Under the pieces are notes generated by a model that saw only the letters and a list, made by a program, of their open reading frames with translations, had not been told where the DNA came from and did not search any database. From assembly GCA_040384625.1 (NCBI GenBank), contig JAZKIW010000046.1, positions 1-56,570 on the forward strand: a DNA stretch of 56,570 nucleotides. Reading direction: 5' to 3'. Shown here piece after piece: positions 7,576-15,876 of the stretch. The first letter of the stretch is position 1, and each line of letters opens with the position of its first letter. This DNA comes from CADEEN01 sp040384625. GTDB taxonomy: Bacteria > Pseudomonadota > Gammaproteobacteria > Burkholderiales > Burkholderiaceae_C. Position numbers and translations under genes: made by a program.

Positions 7576-9105
7576 TCACATCACCGCCCCCAGCTGCCAA
7601 GGCACGAACTCGTTCTGCCCATACCCATGCAGCTCGCTCTTCGACTTGCGCCCTGAGGCCGTATCGAGCATCAGCCTGAAGATGCGCTCACCCGCTTCGT
7701 CGACGGTCTCGACGCCCTCGACGATGCCACCGCAGTCGATGTCGATATCTTCCTGCTGCTTGGTCCAGAGCGCGGTGTTGGTCGACAGCTTCAACGACGG
7801 GCTCGGCGCGCAGCCGTAAGCCGAACCGCGCCCGGTGGTGAAGCAGATCAGGTTGGCGCCGCCCGCCACCTGGCCGGTGGCCGACACCGGGTCGTAGCCC
7901 GGGGTGTCCATGTAGACGAAGCCGCGCGCGGTGACGGGTTCGGCGAACTCGACCACGTCGACCAGGTTCGTCGTGCCGCTCTTGGCGATCGCGCCGAGGC
8001 TCTTTTCCAGAATCGTCGTCAGCCCGCCGGCCTTGTTGCCGGCCGAGGGGTTGTTGTCCATCGACATGCCGTTGCGCTTGGTGTACTGCTCCCACCACGC
8101 GATGCGTTTCAGCAGCTTGTCGGCCACATCCTGGCTCACCGCGCGCCGCGTCAGCAGGTGTTCGCCGCCGTAGATCTCGGGCGTTTCGCTCAGGATCGCC
8201 GCGCCGCCGTGGCGCACCAGGCGGTCGACCGCGGCGCCGAGGGCCGGGTTGGCGCTGATGCCCGAGTAGCCATCGCTGCCGCCGCATTGCAGGCCTACGG
8301 TCAGGTGGCTGGCCGGCACCGGGCGGCGCTTGACGCGGTTCGCTTCGGGTAGCAGCTTGTTGATCAGTTCGACGCCGCGCGCGACCGTCTTGGCCGTGCC
8401 GCCGGTGTCCTGGATGTTGAAGGTGACCAGGCGCGCGCCTTCCTGCAGGCCTTCCTGCGCGATCAAGCCCTGGATCTGGTTCGTTTCGCAGCCCAGGCCC
8501 ACCACCAGCACCGCCGCGAAGTTCGGGTGCTTGGCGTAGCCGCCCAGGGTGCGCCGCAGCACGCGCAGCTCCTCGCCCTCGCTGTCGGTCGCGCAACCCA
8601 TGCCGTGGGTGAGCGCGACGATGCCATCGACGTTCGGGTAGGCGGCAAGCGCTTCGGGGTGGATGTCGCGCCGGAACTGGTCGGCGATCGCGCGTGCGGC
8701 CGTGGCCGAACAGTTCACGCTGGTCAGCACGCCGATGTAGTTGCGCGTCGCGACCCGGCCGTCGGCGCGCACGATACCTTCGAAGGTGGCGGGAGTGGTC
8801 GCGAAGTCGGTCGGGTGCGTGCCCGCGCCGGGCTCGTGGCTGCGCGCGAACTCGGCGAAGGCCAGGTTGTGGGTGTGCACATGCTGGCCCGGTGCGATGG
8901 CCTGCGTGGCGTGGCCGATGACCTGGTTGTAGCGACGCACGGGGTCGCCAACGGCAATGGCTTTGGTCGCGATCTTGTGGCCGGGCGGCACCAGGCCGGC
9001 GATCGTGATGCCTTCCTTGGCGATGGCGGTGCCGCCGAGCAGCTGACGGCGGGCGATGACGACGTTGTCGGCGGGGTGGATGCGGATGACGGGATCGGTG
9101 TTCAT
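7576..9105 (-). CDS. uxaA: Altronate dehydratase (UxaA/GarD family)
   Basis: The 509-residue protein matches full-length altronate/galactarate dehydratases. An N-terminal SAF-like domain (about residues 10-85) is followed by the catalytic part with TRNYIGVLTSVNCSATAA, THGMGC, GLGCETNQI, LQCGGSDGYSG and GYGQNEFVPW. Altronate dehydratase converts D-altronate to KDG in galacturonate breakdown. Galactarate dehydratase is the main alternative and cannot be excluded by eye. It is the last gene of the operon led by gntR, 19 bases after an SDR. No uronate isomerase or tagaturonate reductase of the UxaB type is present in the window. Confidence 0.85.
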   Translation of the reverse strand: MNTDPVIRIHPADNVVIARRQLLGGTAIAKEGITIAGLVPPGHKIATKAIAVGDPVRRYNQVIGHATQAIAPGQHVHTHNLAFAEFARSHEPGAGTHPTDFATTPATFEGIVRADGRVATRNYIGVLTSVNCSATAARAIADQFRRDIHPEALAAYPNVDGIVALTHGMGCATDSEGEELRVLRRTLGGYAKHPNFAAVLVVGLGCETNQIQGLIAQEGLQEGARLVTFNIQDTGGTAKTVARGVELINKLLPEANRVKRRPVPASHLTVGLQCGGSDGYSGISANPALGAAVDRLVRHGGAAILSETPEIYGGEHLLTRRAVSQDVADKLLKRIAWWEQYTKRNGMSMDNNPSAGNKAGGLTTILEKSLGAIAKSGTTNLVDVVEFAEPVTARGFVYMDTPGYDPVSATGQVAGGANLICFTTGRGSAYGCAPSPSLKLSTNTALWTKQQEDIDIDCGGIVEGVETVDEAGERIFRLMLDTASGRKSKSELHGYGQNEFVPWQLGAVM

Positions 9106-9124
9106 GGCTTGCTTAGCGAGAAGT

Positions 9125-9880
9125 TCAGTTGGACATGCCGCCGTCGGCCATCATCACCGCGCCGGTCGTGAAGGCGGCTTCGTCGCTGGCCAGGTAGACC
9201 GCCAGCGCGGCGATTTCGTCGGCGGTGCCCAGGCGCCCCATCGGCTGGCGCGCGACGAACATGGCCTTGACCTCGGTCTCGGTCTTGCCGCTGGCCTGGG
9301 CCTGGGCAGTGATGCGCTTCTTGAGCGATGGCGAATCGACGGTGCCGGGGCAGATCGCGTTGCAGCGCACACCGCGGGTGACGAAGTCGGCCGCCACCGC
9401 CTTGGTCAGGCCGATCACGGCCGCCTTGCTCGCGGCATAGACGAAGCGGTTGGCCACGCCTTTGACGCTGCCGGCGATGGAGGCGATGTTGACGATCGAG
9501 CCGCCGCCCTGCGCCAGCATGCCAGGCAGGAAGGCGCGGATCGTGCGCGCCATCGAGCGCGCATTTAGGTCGAAGGCCAGATCCCAATCGGCCTCGCTGT
9601 AGTCGAGCACGGTGCCGGCGTGCACGTAACCCGCGGCGTTGAACAGGATCTGGATATCGCCGACCTCGTGCGCGGCCGCCGCGATGGCCGTGGCATCGGT
9701 GACGTCGAGCACGCGCACCGCGGCGCCGCAGTCGCGCGCCAGCGCATCGAGGCCGGCTCGGTCGACGTCGGTGGCGATCACGCGCGCACCTTCGCGGGCG
9801 AAGGCCAGGGCGGTGGCGCGGCCGATGCCGTGGGCGGCGGCGGTCAGAAAGGCAGTCTTGCCTTCGAGGCGTGCGGACAT
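9125..9880 (-). CDS. SDR dehydrogenase, paralogue of the gene at 2408-3169
   Basis: The 251-residue short-chain dehydrogenase has TAAAHGIG at 13-20, Asp38 for NAD, Ser134 in NIASIAG, and YAASK (Tyr148, Lys152). It is closely similar along its whole length to the SDR at 2408-3169, sharing GKTAFLTAA, VRVLDVTDA, RCNAICPGTV and ARQPMGRLG. It thus belongs to the same 2-keto-3-deoxy-acid/BDH2 group. It sits between the enolase-superfamily dehydratase (30 bases) and uxaA (19 bases). C4 oxidation of a 2-keto-3-deoxy acid is the most consistent reaction; the exact sugar is unknown. Confidence 0.85.
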   Translation of the reverse strand: MSARLEGKTAFLTAAAHGIGRATALAFAREGARVIATDVDRAGLDALARDCGAAVRVLDVTDATAIAAAAHEVGDIQILFNAAGYVHAGTVLDYSEADWDLAFDLNARSMARTIRAFLPGMLAQGGGSIVNIASIAGSVKGVANRFVYAASKAAVIGLTKAVAADFVTRGVRCNAICPGTVDSPSLKKRITAQAQASGKTETEVKAMFVARQPMGRLGTADEIAALAVYLASDEAAFTTGAVMMADGGMSN

Positions 9881-9910
9881 GATGCTTGGTTCCCCAGATT
9901 GACGTGACGT

Positions 9911-11023
9911 TCAGCGGATTTCGCAGTGCTCGGCCTGCCGCGCGCGCAGCGCGGCCCAATCCCACTCGATGCCCAGGCCCGGTGTGTCGGGCACCACGGC
10001 ATGGCCATCGACGATCGCCATGCGGCTGCTGGCCACCGGGTCGAGCTGCGGTATGTATTCGACCCAGGTGGCCGCCGGTGCAGCGCCCGTCAGGCTGACA
10101 TGCAGCTCCATCAGGAAGTGCGGGCAGACGGCGAGGTTGAAGGTCTCGGCCAGGTGCGCGACCTTCAGCCAGGGCGTGATGCCGCCGATGCGTGCCACGT
10201 CGACCTGCAGGATCGACGCTGCGCCCTGGGCCACGTAGGCCGCGAACTGGCTCGGCGAGTAGAGCGACTCGCCGACCGCGATCGGCAGGCCGTGCGCGGC
10301 GCTCGCCGCCGCCAGGCGCGCGTGGCCGACGATGTCGTCAGCCGGCAGCGGTTCCTCGAACCAGGCGATGCCGAGCTCGGCATAACGCGGCGCACGCCGC
10401 AGCGCCTCGCTCAGCGTGAAGCACTGGTTGGCATCGACCATGATCTCGAAGCCGTCGCCGACCGCGGCGCGCACGGCCTTCAGGCGCGCCACGTCGTCGC
10501 TGACGTGCGGCAGTCCGACCTTGACCTTGGCGCCCTTGAAGCCGGCGACCTGCGCCGCCAGGGTCTCCTTGACGATCGTGGCGGTGGGAATGTGCAGCCA
10601 GCCGCCTTCAGTGGTGTAGACCGGGATGCGGCGCTTGGCGCCGCCCGCCGCCTTCCACAGCGGCTGGCCGTCGCGCCGGCAACGCCAGTCCCACAGCGCC
10701 GTGTCGATCGCGGCCAGCGCCAGGCTGCTGATCGCGCCGACGGTGGTCGAATGGGTCGCGAACATCAGGTCGTGCCAGATCGACTCGATCTCCGCAGGAT
10801 CGCGACCGATCAGGCGCGGCGCGAGGTGGTCGCGCAGCAGTGCGGTGACCGACGAGCCGCCGGTGCCGATGGTGTAGCTGTAGCCGGTGCCCTGCGACCC
10901 GTCGTCGCAGCTCACGCGGACCATCGGCGTTTCCTGCGTCACGAAGGCCTGGATCGCGTCGCTGCGTGGCACCGGCGGCGGCAGGTCGACGCGGAAGACC
11001 TCAACAGCGACGATGCGCGTCAT
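9911..11023 (-). CDS. Enolase-superfamily sugar-acid dehydratase, mandelate racemase subgroup
   Basis: The 370-residue protein has the full mandelate-racemase-type site. The KxK motif is Lys166 and Lys168 in AKVKVG, the metal ligands are Asp197 (MVDAN), Glu223 (WFEEP) and Glu252 (VGESL), and the His-Asp dyad is His302 (CPHF) with Asp275 (QVDVAR). Such enzymes dehydrate acid sugars such as galactarate, talarate, rhamnonate or fuconate to 2-keto-3-deoxy acids. The substrate cannot be named from the residues alone. It lies 13 bases after the TRAP permease gene and before an SDR able to process 2-keto-3-deoxy acids. Confidence 0.8.
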   Translation of the reverse strand: MTRIVAVEVFRVDLPPPVPRSDAIQAFVTQETPMVRVSCDDGSQGTGYSYTIGTGGSSVTALLRDHLAPRLIGRDPAEIESIWHDLMFATHSTTVGAISSLALAAIDTALWDWRCRRDGQPLWKAAGGAKRRIPVYTTEGGWLHIPTATIVKETLAAQVAGFKGAKVKVGLPHVSDDVARLKAVRAAVGDGFEIMVDANQCFTLSEALRRAPRYAELGIAWFEEPLPADDIVGHARLAAASAAHGLPIAVGESLYSPSQFAAYVAQGAASILQVDVARIGGITPWLKVAHLAETFNLAVCPHFLMELHVSLTGAAPAATWVEYIPQLDPVASSRMAIVDGHAVVPDTPGLGIEWDWAALRARQAEHCEIR

Positions 11024-11036
11024 GTCCGGCCCCGCA

Positions 11037-12434
11037 CTAAAAGCCCATCGTGCGCGGCAACCACAACGAGATCGCGGGGATGTAGGTCAGGATCACCAGG
11101 CTGGCCAGCAAGGGCACTAACCAGGGCAGGATGGCCATGGTGGTTCGTTCGACGCTCAGCTTGGCCACGCGCGCCAGCACGAAGAGCACCATGCCCATCG
11201 GTGGGTGCAGGAGACCGATCATCAGGTTCAGCACCATCACCAGACCGAAGTGCACCGGGTCGACGCCCAGCTTGTGGCAGATCGGCAGCAGGATCGGCAC
11301 CAGGATCGTGATCGCCGCGGTCGGCTCGAGGAAACAGCCGACGAAAAGCATCAGCAGGTTGGCCATCAACAGGAACAGCCAGGGGCTCTGGGTCACCGCC
11401 AGCACCCACTCGGCGATCTGCGCGGTGACCCCGGTGGCGGTCAGCATCCAGCCGAAGATCGAAGCGGCGGCGACGATGAACATCACCGTGGCCGTGGTCT
11501 CCACCGTGTCGAGGCTGACCTTGATGAATTGCTTCACGGTCATCGTGCGGTACCAGACCAGGCCCAGGAACAGGGCCCAGGCACTCGCCGCGATCGCGCC
11601 TTCGGTGGGCGTGAACAAGCCCGTCGTCATGCCGCCGATCAGCAGCACCGGGGTCATGATCGGCAGTACGGCCTGGAAGCGGAAGATGCGGTCCAGCACG
11701 AAGATCAGGATGATCGCGCCGAAGACCACCGGCTGCGCCGGCATGTCGAGCTTGGCCACCAAGGCCCAGGTCACGAGCGGCCAGGCGATCACGAGGCCCA
11801 GTTCGATCATCGCGCGGCCGAAGCGGCTGGAAGAGAACTTGACGTCGCCGCCCCACTTGTTCTTGTGCGCGTAGTAGGCGACCGTGACCATCATCAGGAA
11901 GGCCATCAGCACCCCGGGCAGGATGCCGGCCAGAAACAGAGCACCGACCGAGACGTTGGCCATCATCGCGTAGATCACGAAAGGCAGGCTGGGCGGGATG
12001 ATCGGACCCAGCGTGGCCGAGGCCGCGGTGACGCCGACCGCGAACTCGGCAGCGTAGCCGTGGTCCTTCATGGCCTTGATCTCGACCGTGCCCAGGCCCG
12101 CGGCATCGGCGATCGCGGTGCCGCTCATCCCGGCAAAGATCACCGAGCCGACGACGTTGACATGGCCCAGGCCCCCCTTCATCCAGCCGACCAGGGCGAG
12201 GGCAAAGTTGTAGATGCGGTTGGTGACGCCGGCGTTGTTCATCAGGTTGCCGGCCAGGATGAAGAAGGGCACCGCGAGCAGCGGAAAGCTGTCGATGCCA
12301 CCGATCATGCGGTGGATCACGGTGAGCCCCGGCTGGTTGCCCGACAGCAGGATGTACAGCAGCGACGCGCCGGCCATCGCGATGGCCACCGGCAAGCCGC
12401 TGACCATCAGGAACAGGAAGATGATCTTCAGCAT
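11037..12434 (-). CDS. dctM: TRAP transporter large permease (DctM family)
   Basis: The 465-residue membrane protein carries the DctM pattern of about 12 hydrophobic segments, with typical DctM stretches: FPLLAVPFFILAGNLMNNAG near 50-68, GSVIFAGMSGTAIADAAGLG near 95-115, SATLGPIIPPSLP and GLFTPTEGAIAA. It forms the Na+-driven import channel with DctQ and receives substrate from DctP. It is 21 bases downstream of dctQ and 13 upstream of the enolase-superfamily dehydratase gene, so the imported compound is probably an acid sugar used by this operon. Confidence 0.93.
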   Translation of the reverse strand: MLKIIFLFLMVSGLPVAIAMAGASLLYILLSGNQPGLTVIHRMIGGIDSFPLLAVPFFILAGNLMNNAGVTNRIYNFALALVGWMKGGLGHVNVVGSVIFAGMSGTAIADAAGLGTVEIKAMKDHGYAAEFAVGVTAASATLGPIIPPSLPFVIYAMMANVSVGALFLAGILPGVLMAFLMMVTVAYYAHKNKWGGDVKFSSSRFGRAMIELGLVIAWPLVTWALVAKLDMPAQPVVFGAIILIFVLDRIFRFQAVLPIMTPVLLIGGMTTGLFTPTEGAIAASAWALFLGLVWYRTMTVKQFIKVSLDTVETTATVMFIVAAASIFGWMLTATGVTAQIAEWVLAVTQSPWLFLLMANLLMLFVGCFLEPTAAITILVPILLPICHKLGVDPVHFGLVMVLNLMIGLLHPPMGMVLFVLARVAKLSVERTTMAILPWLVPLLASLVILTYIPAISLWLPRTMGF

Positions 12435-12455
12435 GGTCTTGTGCGGTCTGTGGTT

Positions 12456-13019
12456 CTACTTGTCGGTCATCTGCGAGTCGGGCCGTTCGAGCACGCTGTA
12501 GCCGCGACTCCAGTGCACCTTGGCCACCCACAGCGAGCGCAGTGTCATCGCCGCGAAGCCGAACAGGACCACGCCGTAGACGATGTTCATCGGCAGGTCG
12601 ACGATGGTCATCTGGTAACTGCCCATCTTCTGCATCATCTGCCCCGTGAAGAAGGTCATCGCGCCGAGAAAGGCCACGCGCATCACGTCGACCGCGATCG
12701 CCATCGCGCGGCAGGCCGGGGCCGGCAGGTAGCGGTACAGCAGGTCGACCTGGATGTGGTTGTTCTTGGCCACCCCGATCGACGCGCCGACGAAGACCAC
12801 GCCGATCAGCAAGTAGCGCGCGATCTCCTCCGTCCACGAGGCCGAGTTGTTGAGCGCGTAACGGGTGAAGAACTGCGTAAACACGACGCCGCCCAGGGCC
12901 CAGAACAGGGCCAGGGCGGCCCAGGCCTCGAAGGGCGTGCCCGACAAGTCCACCGCCTCGTCCATGGCGTGGAACTCGCCGTCATCGCCCATCACCTTCG
13001 GGCCGGCATCGATGTCCAT
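12456..13019 (-). CDS. dctQ: TRAP transporter small permease (DctQ family)
   Basis: The 187-residue protein has four hydrophobic segments and the DctQ marker region TRYALNNSASWTEEIARYLLIGVVF split over two helices. It stabilises the large permease in the inner membrane. A hydrophilic N-terminal tail of about 40 residues precedes the first segment. The start at 13019 (MDIDAGPKV) is 13 bases after the dctP stop; a later Met at residue 10 is possible. Confidence 0.9.
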   Translation of the reverse strand: MDIDAGPKVMGDDGEFHAMDEAVDLSGTPFEAWAALALFWALGGVVFTQFFTRYALNNSASWTEEIARYLLIGVVFVGASIGVAKNNHIQVDLLYRYLPAPACRAMAIAVDVMRVAFLGAMTFFTGQMMQKMGSYQMTIVDLPMNIVYGVVLFGFAAMTLRSLWVAKVHWSRGYSVLERPDSQMTDK

Positions 13020-13032
13020 TGCGTCGCCCGCC

Positions 13033-14004
13033 TTATTTGAGCGACACGATGCGGTCGTAGTCCTTCCGGTCAAAGCCCATCGGCTCGAGCGGCTTGTTTT
13101 TCAGCACCGCGTCGATGAACGACTGTCGGTTGACCTGGTGGATCGTGACGCCCTTCTTCTTGAACTCGTCCACCAGCTCGGCCTCGCGCTTCTTGATCTG
13201 CGCTGTTGCACGCGCCGCGGCCTCGAGCGCCACGTCAGTGAAGATCTTCTTCTCGGCGTCCGTCAGCTTGTTCCACACGTGCGGCGCGACCTGAGTGATC
13301 AGTCCGTCGACGATGTGGCCGGTCAGCATGACGTGCTTGTTGACCTCGTAGAACTTCTTGGCTTCGATCGTCGGCAGCGGGTTCTCTTGCGCCTCGACGG
13401 TGCCGTTCTGCAACGCGAGGTAGACCTCGGCAAAGGCGATCGGTGTCGCGTTGGCGCCGCAGGCTTCTGGCGTGTTGCGGTAGATTGGCACGTCGGGCAC
13501 GCGGATCTTGAGGCCCTTCATCGCCGCGCAATCCAGGATTGGCTTGTTGGCTGTGGTGTGACGCGCGCCGTAGTAGGTGTAGGCCAGGATCTGGATGCCG
13601 GTCTTGGTGCGGAACTCGTCCACCATTTCCTTGAACACCGGGCTCTTGCTGTACGCCAGCAGGTGGTCGGCGTCGCGGAAGATGAACGGGTAATAGGCGA
13701 TGCCCAGGCGCGGGTAGTTGCGCGCCGCGAAGCTCGAACCGCTGATGATCATGTCGACCGTGCCCAGCGTCATGCCCTGGTTGATGTCGGTCTCTTTGCC
13801 GAGTGAGGAGGCCGGGAAGACCTGGATCTCGAACTTGCCATTGGTGCGCTTCTTGATCTCTTCGGCGGCCCAAACGCTGTCGGTGTGGTACGGCTCGCTG
13901 GTCTCGTAGACGTGGGCCCATTTGAGCTTGGTCTGCGCGGCCACGGGCATCGCGACGGCCACGACGGCGGCGGCCAAGAAGGTCTTCAACAACGTACGCT
14001 TCAT
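13033..14004 (-). CDS. dctP: TRAP transporter substrate-binding protein (DctP family)
   Basis: The 323-residue periplasmic binding protein starts with a Sec signal (MKRTLLKTFLAAAVVAVAMPVAAQ). The DctP fold follows, with KLKWAHVYETSEPYHT, the KRTNGKFEIQVFPASSLG segment, and Arg in KIRVPDVP, the arginine region that normally holds the ligand carboxylate. DctP proteins that bind uronates are known in related bacteria, which fits the catabolic genes here, but ligand identity is inferred. A strong AGGAGA ribosome site precedes the start. It follows the dehydrogenase gene by 31 bases. Confidence 0.93.
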   Translation of the reverse strand: MKRTLLKTFLAAAVVAVAMPVAAQTKLKWAHVYETSEPYHTDSVWAAEEIKKRTNGKFEIQVFPASSLGKETDINQGMTLGTVDMIISGSSFAARNYPRLGIAYYPFIFRDADHLLAYSKSPVFKEMVDEFRTKTGIQILAYTYYGARHTTANKPILDCAAMKGLKIRVPDVPIYRNTPEACGANATPIAFAEVYLALQNGTVEAQENPLPTIEAKKFYEVNKHVMLTGHIVDGLITQVAPHVWNKLTDAEKKIFTDVALEAAARATAQIKKREAELVDEFKKKGVTIHQVNRQSFIDAVLKNKPLEPMGFDRKDYDRIVSLK

Positions 14005-14035
14005 CGCTTGTCTCCTGTTGTCAGAAAAATCGGCC

Positions 14036-15073
14036 TCAGTCGGCCACCAGTTGAACCTTGGTACTGCGGGTTCGATCGAGCGCCAGCTCGAAGGCTTCTT
14101 GCGCCCGTGCCAGCGGCAGTTGCGCACTGATCAGCGGCCGCACATCGACGCGGCGCGTGCGGATCGCCTGCACCGCGAGATCGAATTCGCCGTTGGCGCG
14201 AAAGGCGCCGACGTAGTCCAGCTCGCGCGCCATCACGCTGTTGGCCGGGAAGGGCAGTTCGGCCGGCAAGGTGCCGACCTGCACGATGCGGCCGCCGCGC
14301 TCGACGGCCTTCAGGCAGGTGGCGAGCGCGGCCCCGGCGCCGGCAGCCTCGAGGGCAACATCGAAGCGGTCGGCCAAGGCCGCGCCATCGGTGTCGCTGC
14401 GCACGGCGGCGTCGGCACCCACGGTGCGCGCCATCTCCAGCGGCCGATCGGCGATGTCGGCAACCACCACCTCGGCGGCGCCCGCCAGGCGGGCGGCGAT
14501 CACGCACATGCAGCCGATGGTGCCGCCGCCGGTGACCAGCACGCGCTTGCCGAGCAGGGAGGCGCCGGCGCGCTGCACCGCATGCAGGCCCACCGACAGC
14601 GGTTCGGCGCAGGCAATCTCGCCGAGCGAGATCCCGGCCTCGACCACTGGGGTCAGCTGGCGCTCGGGCATCACGAAGGCCGAGGCGAACAAGCCCTGCG
14701 CGTGCGGGAAGATGCTCGCGCTGCCGAGGAAGTACATCCTGCGACACAGGTTCATGCGCCCGCCGCGGCAGTAATCGCACTGGCCGCAGGGGTGCGATGG
14801 GTCGATCGCAACCCGGTCGCCGGGCTTCACACGCGTGACCTCGCTGCCGATGGCATCGACCACGCCCGAGGCCTCGTGCCCCGGCACCAGCGGCTCGCGG
14901 ATCACGAAGGCGCCGACGCGGCCATGCTGGTAGTAGTGCAGATCGGAACCGCAGATACCGCCGGCGCCCAGCCGCAGGCGCACATCGTTCGGACCGAGCG
15001 CGCGCGGCTCGCGCGGCGTGAGCCGCAGATCGAGCGCACCGTGCAGTGTGCAGGCCATGTCTGAAGTCGTCAT
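14036..15073 (-). CDS. Zinc-dependent alcohol dehydrogenase, L-idonate 5-dehydrogenase/sorbitol dehydrogenase type
   Basis: The 345-residue medium-chain dehydrogenase has the catalytic zinc ligands Cys41 (GGICGSD), His66 and Glu67 (PGHEASG). The structural zinc cysteines are Cys96, Cys99, Cys102 and Cys110, and an NAD-binding GGGTIG follows. The HYYQHGRVG segment is common in L-idonate 5-dehydrogenases, which turn L-idonate into 5-ketogluconate. Sorbitol, xylitol or threonate-type substrates are alternatives. The start at 15073 overlaps the gntR stop as ATGA, so the two are translated together. Confidence 0.8.
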   Translation of the reverse strand: MTTSDMACTLHGALDLRLTPREPRALGPNDVRLRLGAGGICGSDLHYYQHGRVGAFVIREPLVPGHEASGVVDAIGSEVTRVKPGDRVAIDPSHPCGQCDYCRGGRMNLCRRMYFLGSASIFPHAQGLFASAFVMPERQLTPVVEAGISLGEIACAEPLSVGLHAVQRAGASLLGKRVLVTGGGTIGCMCVIAARLAGAAEVVVADIADRPLEMARTVGADAAVRSDTDGAALADRFDVALEAAGAGAALATCLKAVERGGRIVQVGTLPAELPFPANSVMARELDYVGAFRANGEFDLAVQAIRTRRVDVRPLISAQLPLARAQEAFELALDRTRSTKVQLVAD

Positions 15074-15792
15074 GCAGCCTCCTTGGTGGTTGAGGATTCG
15101 GTCCAGGCAACGGCAAAGCGATCGTGCGAGTTGCCCAGGTGGGTGCGCATCGCCGCGCGCGCGCCGGCCACGTCTCCTGCGGCAATGGCGCGCACGACCG
15201 CACGGTGCTCGGACACCGCCTGACGCCAGCTGCGTGCATTCTCGAAGTGGCGGCCGAGCCGTTCGAACACCGGGTTGTAGCGCTCGTCGTAGAGCTCGGT
15301 CACCACGCGCACCAGCGCGGTGTTGTTGCTCGCCTCGGCCAGCGCGACGTGGAATTCGCGGTCGCCATCGATCGGCATCACGCCGCGTGCGATGTCGTCT
15401 TCCATCCGCCTGATCGCGGCGCGCAGACGCTTCACCGTCACGCTCCCCGCTTGCCGTGCGGCGACGGCGGCCAGCTCGGCCTCGATCAGCTGGCGCGCAC
15501 GGATGGTGTCGAAGGGGCCGAGCGCGGCGTCGACGCGGGGTGGAGCGGCCCGCGCCGGATCGGACGCGGTGACATAGATGCCCGAGCCCATGCGCACCTC
15601 GACCAGACCCTCGACCTCGAGCGCGATCAGCGCCTCGCGCACCGAGGGCCGCGACACGCCCAGCTGCGTCGCCAGGTCGCGCTCGGGCGGCAGGCGCGAG
15701 CCGAGTGCAAATTCGCCCGCCGCAATGAGGGCGCGCAACTGATCGGCGATCTGGCGGTAGAGCCGGCGCGGCTCGATGGTCTGGATCGGCAT
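15070..15792 (-). CDS. GntR-family transcriptional regulator, FadR/FCD type
   Basis: The 240-residue regulator has an N-terminal winged helix (residues 8-75, with SRLPPERDLATQLGVSRPS and VREALIALEVEGLVEVR) and a C-terminal FCD ligand domain with DREFHVALAEASNN. FCD proteins usually release DNA on binding an organic acid. It is the first gene of an eight-gene operon for acid-sugar uptake and breakdown. A 25-bp near-perfect palindrome lies 15 bases upstream of its start, so autoregulation is likely. The Met at 15792 is preferred; a TTG at 15825 falls inside that palindrome. Confidence 0.9.
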   Translation of the reverse strand: MPIQTIEPRRLYRQIADQLRALIAAGEFALGSRLPPERDLATQLGVSRPSVREALIALEVEGLVEVRMGSGIYVTASDPARAAPPRVDAALGPFDTIRARQLIEAELAAVAARQAGSVTVKRLRAAIRRMEDDIARGVMPIDGDREFHVALAEASNNTALVRVVTELYDERYNPVFERLGRHFENARSWRQAVSEHRAVVRAIAAGDVAGARAAMRTHLGNSHDRFAVAWTESSTTKEAA

Positions 15793-15806
15793 GGTCGGTC
15801 GAGTTT

Positions 15807-15831
15807 GGCCAACTGGTCTGACCAATTGGCC
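15807..15831. promoter_or_regulatory. Probable GntR operator, 25-bp near-perfect palindrome
   Basis: The core TGGTCTGACCA (15814-15824) is symmetric around 15819. The outer arms GGCCAA (15807-15812) and TTGGCC (15826-15831) extend the dyad. Besides the central base, only one pair out of twelve mismatches. The TGGT-N3-ACCA core is the known pattern for FadR-subfamily operators, and the site is directly before gntR. Confidence 0.75.
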
Positions 15832-15876
15832 GGCGAGTGTGCCCCGCCGTCACCTCCTTGCCGTCCCTCGTTTTCC

